Shown: in pieces, positions 7,801-14,657 of the stretch | Numbering within the stretch: the stretch's first letter is position 1 | How the letters are laid out: each line of letters begins with the position of its first letter | Assembly: GCA_030590405.1 (NCBI GenBank) | Contig: JAUUYO010000005.1 | Coordinates: 1 to 27,523 of the forward strand | From: Kangiellaceae bacterium | Lineage (GTDB): Bacteria > Pseudomonadota > Gammaproteobacteria > Enterobacterales > Kangiellaceae | Direction: 5' to 3' | DNA: 27,523 nucleotides | Notes under the pieces: model-generated | Told to the model about the DNA's origin: nothing | The model's database searches: none | Seen by the model: only the letters and a program-made list of their open reading frames with translations | Program-made: the position numbers and the translations under genes

Positions 7801-9249
7801 GTCAACCTCAATATCAACGAATTAGAAATTTGTGTAAGCGATACCGGAATAGGTATAGATAGTGCAAAAATTGACGAAATTTTTAGACCTTTCGAGCAAT
7901 TGAGTTTACCGGATAGTGTGACCCAAAAAGGCACTGGACTTGGCCTTTCGGTAACTCGTCAGTTAATAGAACATCATGGCGGCAATATCTGGGTGAATGC
8001 AAAGTTAGGTGAAGGCTCGAAATTTTACTTTACCTTACCTTGCTGGTTAGAAAATTTTCATTCAGAAGATAAAGTTGATGAACAATCCCCAATAATCACC
8101 GTTAGTGGCAATGAACACCCACTCTCGCCCAAAGTGGCCAAGCAGGCCACGGAGATCCAGCCAACCGCGCATAAAGGAAAAATATTGATCGCCGATGACG
8201 ACCCGATCAACTTGCAAGTATTGAACGACTTGTTAGAAATGAATCACTATCAAGTGGTTTGTGCCAAAGACGGTTTAGAAGCTTCAAAGATTGGTTTAAC
8301 CGAAAAATTTGATTTGGCGATATTGGACATTATGATGCCGGGCATGTCCGGTTATGAAGTCACCAAACAACTGCGGGAAAAATTTAACGCCATTGAATTG
8401 CCTATCTTATTATTGTCTGCCAGAAACCAGCCAGGAGATGTGACCGCCGGTTTTGAGGCCGGTGCCAATGATTATGTCACTAAACCGATAGAACGTGATG
8501 TTTTACTCAGCCGAATTCATACCATGCGATTACTTGGTGGATTGGTTGAAGCCAAAAGACAGAAACAACATGCCAATACATTGCAACAAGCATGCGAGCG
8601 TTTGGGAAAATATTTCCCCAAACAGATGGTCAATCAAATTATTACCAATAGCGAGGAAAATCAACTGATTGCCGAGCGAAAACAAATTACTATTTTGTTT
8701 GCCGATTTGGCCGGTTTTACTTCCGTTTCCGATCGATTTGAGCCGGAAGCGATCACTGGTATCTTAAATAGCTTTTTAGGAAAAATGGGTGAACTGATTG
8801 AGCAACACGATGGGATCTTAAACGAAATACTGGGTGACGGCTTAGTCGTCCTTTTTGGTGCTCTAGACAATATGAGCAAAGCCGAACAAGCAAAAAACGC
8901 TGCCAGTCTTGCTTTAAAAATGCAGCAAGCGATGGCTGAATTATCAAGCCAATGGTTAGACGCTGGATTTGATCATAATGTGAAATTACGGATTGGTGTA
9001 CATCAGGATTTTGCCACCGTAGGTAATTTTGGTTCTAAAGATATCGTTGCGTTTAGAGCTGTGGGCAGTGGAGTTAATTTTGCGGCTCGTTTAGAAAGTT
9101 TTTCTGTTGCTGGAGAAATAACGGTGAGTTATCCAATTTATGCTCAGTGTCGAGAGAGTTTTGAATTTTCTGAACTAGAGGAAGTTCAGTTTAAAGGGTT
9201 TAATCATAAACATCGGGTTTGTAAGTTGTTGTCTTTGAAACAAGATTAG
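4846..9249 (+). CDS. Propeller hybrid sensor kinase with receiver and class III nucleotide cyclase output
   Basis: A 1467-residue chain. Residues 1-27 look like a signal peptide (LLLALSCFSVSIEA). Residues about 30-690 hold fourteen Reg_prop repeats of the LWxGT..G type (for example GYMWFGTYDGLSRFD), enough for two seven-bladed propellers. A Y_Y_Y domain follows at about 725-799 and one membrane helix at about 802-821. Next come HisKA with phospho-acceptor His853 (SHELRTP), HATPase (N box near 960, DTGIGID near 1000, KGTGLGLS near 1026), a receiver from about 1111 with Asp1161, and a class III cyclase with metal ligands Asp1287 (FADLAGFT) and Asp1331 (LGDG), plus Asn1411 and Arg1415 (VNFAAR). 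It probably senses a periplasmic ligand and sets cyclic nucleotide synthesis through phosphotransfer. Start is TTG with CAGG upstream. Base specificity is unclear because Glu1327 and Arg1404 occupy the selectivity positions. Confidence 0.93.
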   Translation: MRKAVITIGCVRFLLLALSCFSVSIEAARDSISFQHIGTNQGLPQSTVNVIYQDNLGYMWFGTYDGLSRFDGYQFVNFKNDPADPHSLSDNIVVSIIEDSQGYLWVGTAQNGINRFDPDTGQFKRFLSSSDDFDSLSHPQVNSIHQDVEQRIWVGTDHGLNLFLPEKQAFAHFYNNPLDTQSLPAGPIVDIVDDGKGNLWIASNEMLSHFDIDQQVFHYFEKSDMPHKINTLYLDTDESLWIGTRFDGLYHLKKGNREFEHFTHDGNPDSLSFNDVRKILRVSNGDLWVATEEGGLNVRRKGDSKFQSFKRNSADPHSISINDIWSLYQDRSGLLWIGTAGGGLNTTQSFDSQFSRLTHSPHQSNSLSHEFVWDIEEDSQGLIWFGTLNGMDKYYSKEDRIEHVSNFVTATGQKVGNRIQTFTFDDQGDLWFGNQRGQLAIYTSKDQLTKVINRPGFPVGYVSFNRIRMVDKDRFGNIWVGTDDGLLQIDSQNHRIIKDYQFAEDGELGDSTVRTMLQDNQGNIWFGTWNGGLQKYDPEFGKITSYKNKSGNPDSLSNNTVRSLYLDNQGNLWVGTFNGLNKLSAQAISSGQASFTRYLEKDGLPNSAIYGIASDTDGKLWLSTNNGLSQFDPTDQTFKNYSTEDGLPANEFNGGAVMRSSDNDIYFGAVNGISIVSASDTKLANFQANIVITSLSVLGKRLKPLGVAVEQKQLEFSHDKNDIVFEFASLDFRHVQRNQFRYRLLPYNTEWTLINFPNQAVFTNLDPDDYRFELQANNGDGNWSEHTMSVELSILPPLWKTWWAFILYALALVALVAYFINRNRKNLQEQTNINQHLRRVDQLKDEFLANTSHELRTPLNGIIGIAESLKEGSAGLQNQKTLNHLKLIIDGGKRLAQLVNDILDYKKLTHDTLVLQRRAVDLHTILDVVISLLRPLAERKSIKLTSKLAKDLPLLFADEDRVQQIFHNLIGNAIKYTLKGEISVSVNLNINELEICVSDTGIGIDSAKIDEIFRPFEQLSLPDSVTQKGTGLGLSVTRQLIEHHGGNIWVNAKLGEGSKFYFTLPCWLENFHSEDKVDEQSPIITVSGNEHPLSPKVAKQATEIQPTAHKGKILIADDDPINLQVLNDLLEMNHYQVVCAKDGLEASKIGLTEKFDLAILDIMMPGMSGYEVTKQLREKFNAIELPILLLSARNQPGDVTAGFEAGANDYVTKPIERDVLLSRIHTMRLLGGLVEAKRQKQHANTLQQACERLGKYFPKQMVNQIITNSEENQLIAERKQITILFADLAGFTSVSDRFEPEAITGILNSFLGKMGELIEQHDGILNEILGDGLVVLFGALDNMSKAEQAKNAASLALKMQQAMAELSSQWLDAGFDHNVKLRIGVHQDFATVGNFGSKDIVAFRAVGSGVNFAARLESFSVAGEITVSYPIYAQCRESFEFSELEEVQFKGFNHKHRVCKLLSLKQD

Positions 9250-9277
9250 TTTTTGTTTGTTTCTATAAAGAAAAGAT

Positions 9278-9351
9278 TAAAAGCCGTTTCGCAACGCTTC
9301 GCTTTCTTGCGAGTTCCTTTTGTCCAAATCCACAAAAGGAACCAAAAAGTC
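9278..9351 (+). repeat. Left copy of inverted hairpin repeat
   Basis: This copy begins AAAGCCGTTTCGCAACGCTT and contains a perfect 11-bp stem (GTTCCTTTTGT at 9313-9323, ACAAAAGGAAC at 9332-9342) with an 8-base loop, followed by CAAAAAGTC. A related copy in the opposite orientation lies at 9780-9855. The two share CCGTTTCGCA-CGCTTCGCT and the TTTTGT/ACAAAA core of the stem, but the outer stem bases differ and remain paired in each. That implies a structured element with selection on pairing. It may also influence the 3' end of the sensor kinase transcript, since it begins 29 bases after that stop codon. I do not recognise a named repeat family. Confidence 0.75.
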
Positions 9352-9779
9352 TTTTCCGTTGAAACTAACTATTTGGTCTTTTGTGATTTGTTTTTCTAAG
9401 ACTTCCAACTCATTACCTGTTTTGAGCGAAGCCACGGGCGGAAGGAGGGCACTTGTATCGTGGCTGCAGGGAATAAACCCCAAAGACCGTATAGCTCACT
9501 TTCCGATTAGGTAGTTTTCCGCTTTATCCGAGCCTTCATGGATTTCACAGTTCCGTTAGTAGCCACTCGGGCGCTGGGTTGTGAGAGCGTTTGCGAAAAA
9601 TCAAATATAATTATTTTTATCAGGTATGAAACTCTAAAAGATAAGTAACAAGGAAAAAATACTAATACTAAACCAAGTCTCTTGCGATATTAAAGTAAAA
9701 GCAGGAATGTTGGCGCAGACATTGAAGCTTAAACTGAATAAATGCCGTACTCGCGTTCGCCTAGTGCGTAACGTAACGG
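9352..9779. other. Non-coding interval between the inverted repeat copies
   Basis: About 430 bases with no convincing gene. Several frames of 60-80 codons are open on both strands here, but they run into the hairpin arms, have no ribosome binding sites and do not resemble a protein family. A GC-richer patch around 9425-9480 (including GAAGCCACGGGCGGAAGGAG) and another around 9540-9590 differ from the AT-rich 9600-9660 part, as if the segment were composite. It could be the interior of a small non-autonomous element or a cluster of dispersed intergenic repeats. Confidence 0.5.
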
Positions 9780-9855
9780 GCCTTTTTACCTTCTTTTGTG
9801 GCTCTTGACAAAAGAAGGTCGCAGTCAGAGCGAAGCGCTGCGAAACGGTTTTTAA
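9780..9855 (-). repeat. Right copy of inverted hairpin repeat
   Basis: Read on the minus strand this copy contains ACCGTTTCGCAGCGCTTCGC and a perfect 12-bp stem (plus-strand ACCTTCTTTTGT at 9788-9799 with ACAAAAGAAGGT at 9808-9819) around an 8-base loop. It is the inverted partner of 9278-9351. Stem bases that differ from the left copy are compensated on the opposite side of the stem. It ends two bases before the stop of the reductase gene, so it may also act as the 3' structure of that minus-strand operon. Confidence 0.75.
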
Positions 9856-9856
9856 A

Positions 9857-10921
9857 CTAAGAAAAAACCACCTCACTAGTCGTCGGGATCTTAAAAATCA
9901 GCTGATTATCAATCAACTTAGACGGCGTATACGTCCCCCCTTCCACTTCATTATCAATCAAGAATTTCGCCACTTCCACCGCTGCAATGTAAGTCAACTG
10001 ATAACCATTGCATGTTTCAATCCGCCCGATGATTTTATCGCCAGCGGCATTTTTCACTTCGCCCCACAAAAACGTACGTAATTTCTCTCTCTGTAATTCA
10101 TTCGGCCCCTTGGCAGATTTTCCCACTTGCTGTTTCATTTTATTTTGCACAAACTTTAATTTTATAAGCCACCTGAACCAATTCATCTTGCGCATGCTTT
10201 TTGCGCCTTTTGGTGAGATAGGAATATACACTTCGATGTTGGGAATTCCGGTCGAATAAAAGGCCGTGGATACATCTCCCCAGGGAATGGTGACCGCATT
10301 TTTACTGCCATCACCAAAGTCAATTTGCCGTTGTTTGTATGCCAGAGGCACCTGAGTGATTTCACCGTTAAGCCTAACTCGACCGCCACTGGCAACCCCT
10401 TCAATCGAAGTTTTAGCGGTGCCAGGACTCATACTGCTGCCGGAATCAAAGCCTAGTGCCAGATAAGTCGCGTCCGGCATTTTTTCTTTTAATAAACTGG
10501 CTAAACAGTCAGTTGGGATCACATCAAAACCAACGCCGGAGCACAAGACAATGCCAGCCGCTTTGGCTTGTTCATTTAGGGATTGAGCTAATTCAAAAAC
10601 ACCGATTTCGCCAGTGATATCGGTATAATGGGTTTTGCTTTTAATGCAGGCCTGCATCATCGGTTCAGCCGTCGCCGAGAAAGGGCCCGCGCAATGAATG
10701 ACCAGATGAATATCAGTTAAGTTTTTTTCTACTTCGCTTTCAAAGTTAAGTGAGAAGACTCTTGACGATAAATTTAATTCTTTAGCCAGAGCTTCAATCG
10801 CAGCTTGATTTCTACCGGCTAAAATTGGCTGATAACCTTTTTCAATGGCTTCCTTCGCGATTAATTTTCCTGTGTAACCATTGGCGCCGTAGATCATTAG
10901 TTGTTTATTTGACTCAGTCAT
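9857..10921 (-). CDS. Saccharopine dehydrogenase-like NAD(P)-binding reductase
   Basis: The 354-residue product starts with a Rossmann motif (MIYGANGYTGKLIAKEA, residues about 9-25) followed by LAGRNQAAIEALA. This is the pattern of the saccharopine dehydrogenase NADP-binding / trans-acting enoyl reductase family. VIHCAGPFSATAEPM near 74-88 and YTDITGEIGVFE near 98-109 are conserved family stretches. The second half holds a substrate domain with SGVGFDVIPTDCLA and EGVASGG. Family members reduce or oxidise diverse substrates and true saccharopine dehydrogenase activity is unlikely. It starts 2 bases after the stop of the SDR gene, so the two form an operon, and it is divergent from the ACAD/kinase operon across a palindromic operator. 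A role in reducing an acyl-chain or keto intermediate of that pathway is inference from context. Confidence 0.82.
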   Translation of the reverse strand: MTESNKQLMIYGANGYTGKLIAKEAIEKGYQPILAGRNQAAIEALAKELNLSSRVFSLNFESEVEKNLTDIHLVIHCAGPFSATAEPMMQACIKSKTHYTDITGEIGVFELAQSLNEQAKAAGIVLCSGVGFDVIPTDCLASLLKEKMPDATYLALGFDSGSSMSPGTAKTSIEGVASGGRVRLNGEITQVPLAYKQRQIDFGDGSKNAVTIPWGDVSTAFYSTGIPNIEVYIPISPKGAKSMRKMNWFRWLIKLKFVQNKMKQQVGKSAKGPNELQREKLRTFLWGEVKNAAGDKIIGRIETCNGYQLTYIAAVEVAKFLIDNEVEGGTYTPSKLIDNQLIFKIPTTSEVVFS

Positions 10922-10923
10922 GT

Positions 10924-11772
10924 TTAATCCTTAATGGTTGTTTTTGATTGCTTCTTAGCACTCGCCATAATTTGTGGCACTTTTTTGATCAATCGTTTCA
11001 TATAAATTTTAGGGAAGAAACGCTTAAAAAAGTAAGCTTTTCTGGCGTAATCATGGCTAATCACCATTAATTGATTATTCTCTATTCCCTTGATTACATC
11101 ACGGGCGACATCATCTGCGCTTATTTTGGAGTTTTCCATCCATTTTTTAACCAGAGGTTTTACCCCTTCATCGGTGGGCGACATCGAATCGAGTAGATTA
11201 GTTTTAAAAAATGCCGGGCAAATCACCGAAACTCCAATATTACGATAACCTAATTCTGCCCGCAGTGTTTCGCTCAGCGCGATCACGCCTGCTTTACTCA
11301 CATTATAGGACATCATTGAAGGCGCTTGCGCAATTCCGGCAAATGAAGCGGTGTTCACCACATGTCCGGGGCCATCCTGAGCAATCAGTGGTAGCCAAAA
11401 ATGACAGCCGCGAAACACGCTATTAAGGTTGAGATTAATCGCCCGATGCCATTGCTCGGAAGTACAGTCCACCATCATTCCGGTGGTGGCAATTCCGGCA
11501 TTGTTGATGATGATATCTAAACCGCCCCACTGCTCCTTAATGGTTTGGCCGATAGTGATAAAATCATCCTGTTTTCCGATATCACAATAAAGCGCCATCG
11601 CCTCAGCGCCTTGATTGTTGGCCGCTTCGGCAACTTGTCTGGCTCCCTCAATATTGATATCAACCACCGCTATTTTCCAGTCTAATTTGGCAAATTGCTC
11701 AACCATCGCTTTGCCGAGGCCACTGGCACCGCCGGTGATCAATATTCTTTTTTGCTTAAACCGATTTAACAT
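10924..11772 (-). CDS. Short-chain dehydrogenase/reductase (SDR)
   Basis: A classical SDR of 282 residues. The cofactor motif TGGASGLG is at 13-20, the structural NNAG at 90-93, the catalytic Ser at 143 (NTASFAG) and YNVSK with Tyr156 and Lys160. The Asp after the second beta-strand (VVDIN) suggests preference for NAD(H). Gene start: a longer frame reaches an ATG at 11874, but its extra 34 residues are a Tyr/Arg/Ser-rich string with no SDR character. ATG 11772 has GGGGAAG six bases upstream and places the Rossmann strand normally, so it is chosen. The C-terminal 50 residues are basic and hydrophobic (KAYFFKRFFPKIYMKRLIKK) and may attach to the membrane surface. It leads the leftward operon. 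Confidence 0.88.
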   Translation of the reverse strand: MLNRFKQKRILITGGASGLGKAMVEQFAKLDWKIAVVDINIEGARQVAEAANNQGAEAMALYCDIGKQDDFITIGQTIKEQWGGLDIIINNAGIATTGMMVDCTSEQWHRAINLNLNSVFRGCHFWLPLIAQDGPGHVVNTASFAGIAQAPSMMSYNVSKAGVIALSETLRAELGYRNIGVSVICPAFFKTNLLDSMSPTDEGVKPLVKKWMENSKISADDVARDVIKGIENNQLMVISHDYARKAYFFKRFFPKIYMKRLIKKVPQIMASAKKQSKTTIKD

Positions 11773-11899
11773 ATCACTTCCCCAAACTATTCGATAACTC
11801 TTGTGGCATCTATAGCGATAACTGCTACGGTATCTACTGTAATACCAATACGAATCCTTGCTATTTAAGGTCATACTACACTAAATCGAGTAAAATTAA

Positions 11900-11917
11900 A
11901 ACGAACGCTCGTTCGTT
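11900..11917. promoter_or_regulatory. Perfect 18-bp palindromic operator, probably for the local TetR protein
   Basis: AACGAACG-CT-CGTTCGTT has 8-bp arms and a 2-bp centre, with no mismatch. It lies between the leftward SDR/reductase operon and the rightward operon that includes a TetR-type gene, and ends one base before a TTGACA -35 element. The length and form suit a TetR dimer. Binding there would block RNA polymerase for the rightward genes and could also repress the leftward operon. The assignment to this TetR is inferred from position. Confidence 0.72.
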
Positions 11918-11918
11918 A

Positions 11919-11948
11919 TTGACATTCCATCAGCTTGTAGAGTAATCT
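11919..11948 (+). promoter_or_regulatory. Candidate sigma70 promoter for the ACAD/kinase operon
   Basis: A consensus -35 hexamer TTGACA (11919-11924) is followed after 18 bases by TAATCT (11943-11948), a moderate -10. The -35 abuts the palindrome at 11900-11917. The predicted transcript would begin about 35-45 bases before the ATG at 11998. The -10 is imperfect, and a neighbouring TAATAA could serve instead. Confidence 0.5.
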
Positions 11949-11997
11949 AATAATCCTGCAAACAAACTGATTGAAGCAAATAGGCCAGTTCCATCCC

Positions 11998-12744
11998 ATG
12001 AGCAAGATCTTCCTAATTCGTCACGGCCAGGCCAGTTTTGGCTCCGAAAACTATGATCTGCTGTCGAATATTGGTCGTGAACAGGCCGCGGCATTAGGTG
12101 AATATTTTCTCGCCCACCAAATCCAGTTTGATGCGATTATTCATGGTCAAATGTCGAGACAAGCAGAAACCGCACAAATTCTGGCTCAAACTAAGCAGTT
12201 TAGCGATGATTTGATTTTAGATAAAGGAGCCGATGAATTCGATAGCGACAGTTTATTAAACTATTATTTACCTATCTTGGCCGAAACATCCGAGGCGTAT
12301 TATCAAAAAATTAACTCCAGGCAAAAATGGTTTAGTAACGCGAAAGATTTTGAGCTGATATTTCGCGCTTTGATCGGGCTATGGCAACAGGATAACACTT
12401 GCCCGTTTGAATCCTGGGGTGTTTTTCGTAATCGCTCTCTCAATCTGTTAAACAGAATTCGCAACGAGCATGGCGCCAATAAAAAAATTGCGTTAGTGAC
12501 TTCCGGTGGACTGATATCGACCACCATGCAAGCAATTTTAGGTTTTGATGATCAAATATTTATGGATATGAATTTAACCATTAATAACGCCAGTGTCACC
12601 GAAATAAAAATTAAAGCTCACCCCGAAAGTTTAGCGCAAAATAATTTGCCAGAAAATGAAACGATTAACGCAAAATTGCACTGTTTTAATAATATTAGTC
12701 CGTTAATTATGAAAAAACAGCCCTATTTAATGACCAGGAAATAA
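11998..12744 (+). CDS. Histidine phosphatase superfamily protein lacking the usual second His
   Basis: A 248-residue member of the phosphoglycerate mutase-like histidine phosphatase fold. The N-terminal phospho-acceptor motif is intact (FLIRHGQASFG, His9), and MSRQAETAQIL near 53 supplies the usual Arg and Glu of the SxxxRxxETA block. In place of the common C-terminal HGG motif the sequence reads VTSGGLIST, so Ser169 stands where the second catalytic His normally sits. The lobe between residues about 75 and 150 is long and contains FESWGVFRNRSLNLL. Start: TTG 11971 is in frame, but ATG 11998 puts RHG at the usual distance and is preferred. It is the first gene of the operon, 12 bases before the acyl-CoA dehydrogenase. 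Acting on a phosphorylated acyl intermediate is an inference from neighbours. Confidence 0.85.
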   Translation: MSKIFLIRHGQASFGSENYDLLSNIGREQAAALGEYFLAHQIQFDAIIHGQMSRQAETAQILAQTKQFSDDLILDKGADEFDSDSLLNYYLPILAETSEAYYQKINSRQKWFSNAKDFELIFRALIGLWQQDNTCPFESWGVFRNRSLNLLNRIRNEHGANKKIALVTSGGLISTTMQAILGFDDQIFMDMNLTINNASVTEIKIKAHPESLAQNNLPENETINAKLHCFNNISPLIMKKQPYLMTRK

Positions 12745-12756
12745 GGAGCCATTACA

Positions 12757-13947
12757 ATGAATTTTGAAACGCCAGAATGGATCGCCAATCAACTAGCGAA
12801 AATTCAGCAATTTGTCGATCAAAAACTCATTCCGATTGAAAAAGAAATTATTTTTGCTGATTTTTTTGAAATTGAGCAACGCCTTAAAGGCTTAAGAGAA
12901 GAAGTTAAAACGATGGGATTATGGGCGCCGCATATTCCCGAAGAAATTGGCGGTTGTGGTAAGAGTTTAATGCAATTGGGATTAATTTCAGAAGTTCTTG
13001 GACAATCTCCACTCGGTCATTATACCTTCGGTTGTCAGGCTCCGGATGCTGGTAATATTGAACTGCTACATAAGTTTGGTTCGGCCGAACAAAAAGTGCA
13101 GTGGATGCAGCCATTGGCCAACGGCAATATTCGAAGTTGCTTTGGTATGACCGAGCCGGATACCGCTGGGTCGAATCCGACGCTTTTGGAGGCCACTGCC
13201 GTTTTAGATAACGGTGAATGGGTGTTAAATGGTAAAAAATGGTTTACCTCATCGGCCGATGGCGCTCAGTTTTGTATCGCGATGGTGGTCACCGGGCCTG
13301 ATGAAGCAAAACATCAACGGGCGAGTATGATTATTGTGCCGACAGATAATCCTGGCTATCAATTTGTTAGAAATATTTCTATCATGGGAGAAGCCGGTTC
13401 CGGCTATTATTCTCATGCCGAGATCGCATTTAATAATTGCCGTGTGCCTGAAGCGAATTTAATTGGTGAAGTGGGTAGCGGTTTTGCATTAGCACAGGAG
13501 CGCCTCGGTCCCGGACGGATCCATCATTGCATGCGCTGGCTAGGTATTTGTCGCCGTTCGCTCAATGAAATGATCAGCTATGTTAAAACTCGAAAAATCA
13601 CTTCCAGTAAAACCCTCGCCGATATGCAAGCTATTCAACATTGGATTGCCGAATCAGCGGCAGAGATTGAAGCCGCCAGAACCCTGGTTTTGCAAACTGC
13701 CTGGAAAATTGAGAATATCGGTTTTGAATCTGCCAAGAATGATGTATCGATGATCAAATATCATACTGCGAATGTGATGCAAAGAGTCATCGACAAAGCG
13801 TTGCAAAGTCTTGGAGGGTTAGGCATGACCGATGATAAAATATTGGCCTATTTTTATCGTCATGAAAGAGCCGCCAGAATTTATGATGGCCCGGATGAAG
13901 TGCATAAAATGGTTGTGGCCAGAAACCTAATTAAAAAATCGACTTAA
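12757..13947 (+). CDS. ACAD10/11-like acyl-CoA dehydrogenase
   Basis: A 396-residue flavoprotein of the acyl-CoA dehydrogenase fold. The helical N-domain contains GLWAPHIPEEIGG. The FAD-binding beta domain has CFGMTEPDTAGSNPT near 127-141 and GKKWFTSSADGA near 159. The C-terminal domain has QERLGPGRIHHCMRWLG near 247-263 and QSLGGLGMTDD. The ERLGPGRIHH block and the ending RIYDGPDEVHK are characteristic of the ACAD10/11-type branch. There Asp (about residue 377) stands in the place of the catalytic Glu of medium-chain enzymes. ACAD10/11 proteins act with an APH-like kinase domain in breakdown of 4-hydroxy acyl-CoAs, and such a kinase is encoded two genes downstream. AAGGAG lies ten bases before the ATG. 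The TetR gene follows after 5 bases. Confidence 0.9.
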   Translation: MNFETPEWIANQLAKIQQFVDQKLIPIEKEIIFADFFEIEQRLKGLREEVKTMGLWAPHIPEEIGGCGKSLMQLGLISEVLGQSPLGHYTFGCQAPDAGNIELLHKFGSAEQKVQWMQPLANGNIRSCFGMTEPDTAGSNPTLLEATAVLDNGEWVLNGKKWFTSSADGAQFCIAMVVTGPDEAKHQRASMIIVPTDNPGYQFVRNISIMGEAGSGYYSHAEIAFNNCRVPEANLIGEVGSGFALAQERLGPGRIHHCMRWLGICRRSLNEMISYVKTRKITSSKTLADMQAIQHWIAESAAEIEAARTLVLQTAWKIENIGFESAKNDVSMIKYHTANVMQRVIDKALQSLGGLGMTDDKILAYFYRHERAARIYDGPDEVHKMVVARNLIKKST

Positions 13948-13952
13948 ACAAT

Positions 13953-14657
13953 ATGAATCAATGGCAAGGCGAAAACAATTTCGCCATATTCAAATCCAGT
14001 GTACCAATTAGTAACCAGCAAGTTTGGCAAGCTTTTTATCAATTGCACAAAGAAAAAATTCAAGTACAAAAAGAAAAAGTCGCGATTGAAAAACTAAAGA
14101 CGATTATCAAAGCTACTTTCAAACTCTCCAATCAAAAAGGTTTTAGCCTGATGAGCCTACGAGATTTGAGTCAGGAAACCGGTATGAGTATGGGTAGTTT
14201 ATATGCCTACATTGGCAGTAAAACTCAACTCGCCGAAATGGTTCATCAGTTTTTACCGCATATGTTTGATCTTTGCATTGGCGAGCAACTCGATCACAAA
14301 GAATCACCTCAGCAACAACTGAACAAACTGATCCGCGGGCATATTTTTATTACCGAGTGTTTGCAGCCCTGGTTCTTTTTTGCCTTTATGGAAACCAAAC
14401 ACCTGAGCCGTTCAATCAAACAACTGGCGAAAGACAATGAAGCTAAATCTGAAATTCTTTTGGGAAATATTATCGAGCAAGGCGAAAAAGAAGGTGTTTT
14501 TTCTCAGTCAGATAAATTTCTAACCAGTATGATGATTAAAAGTTTATTGCAAAACTGGTATGTTAAACGTAATAAATATAAACAGAGTAAGACCGATTGC
14601 GAATCATACATCCGATTTATTGAGCAAGTCATTGGCAATTATTTGGAGAAATCATGA
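13953..14657 (+). CDS. TetR/AcrR-family transcriptional regulator
   Basis: A 234-residue regulator with the TetR helix-turn-helix displaced from the usual N-terminus. Residues about 1-44 are extra, and the DNA-binding domain spans about 45-95, with LSNQKGFSLMSLRDLSQETG and the recognition part MSMGSLYAYIGSKTQLAEMV. The remaining 140 residues are helical and hydrophobic, including LQPWFFFAFMETKHLSRSIK, as expected for a ligand-binding dimer domain. The gene is embedded in the operon: it starts 5 bases after the dehydrogenase stop and its stop overlaps the kinase start (ATGA). That layout and the perfect palindrome at the operon promoter point to autoregulation, with a pathway acyl-CoA or acid as likely inducer. 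Start choice is less certain because ATG 13953 has a poor ribosome binding site. Confidence 0.9.
   Translation: MNQWQGENNFAIFKSSVPISNQQVWQAFYQLHKEKIQVQKEKVAIEKLKTIIKATFKLSNQKGFSLMSLRDLSQETGMSMGSLYAYIGSKTQLAEMVHQFLPHMFDLCIGEQLDHKESPQQQLNKLIRGHIFITECLQPWFFFAFMETKHLSRSIKQLAKDNEAKSEILLGNIIEQGEKEGVFSQSDKFLTSMMIKSLLQNWYVKRNKYKQSKTDCESYIRFIEQVIGNYLEKS

Noticed and set aside
9277..9876. Open frames of 60-80 codons on both strands across the repeat region.
   Set aside because: They run through the hairpin arms, have no ribosome binding sites and no family-like sequence; the repeat structure explains the open frames better.
9857..10921. True saccharopine dehydrogenase of lysine metabolism.
   Set aside because: The sequence is of the broad trans-acting enoyl reductase-like group and the neighbours are acyl-CoA genes.
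11773..11874. Longer N-terminus for the SDR gene (34 extra residues).
   Set aside because: Tyr/Arg/Ser-rich string without SDR similarity; ATG 11772 has a good ribosome binding site and normal spacing to TGGASGLG.
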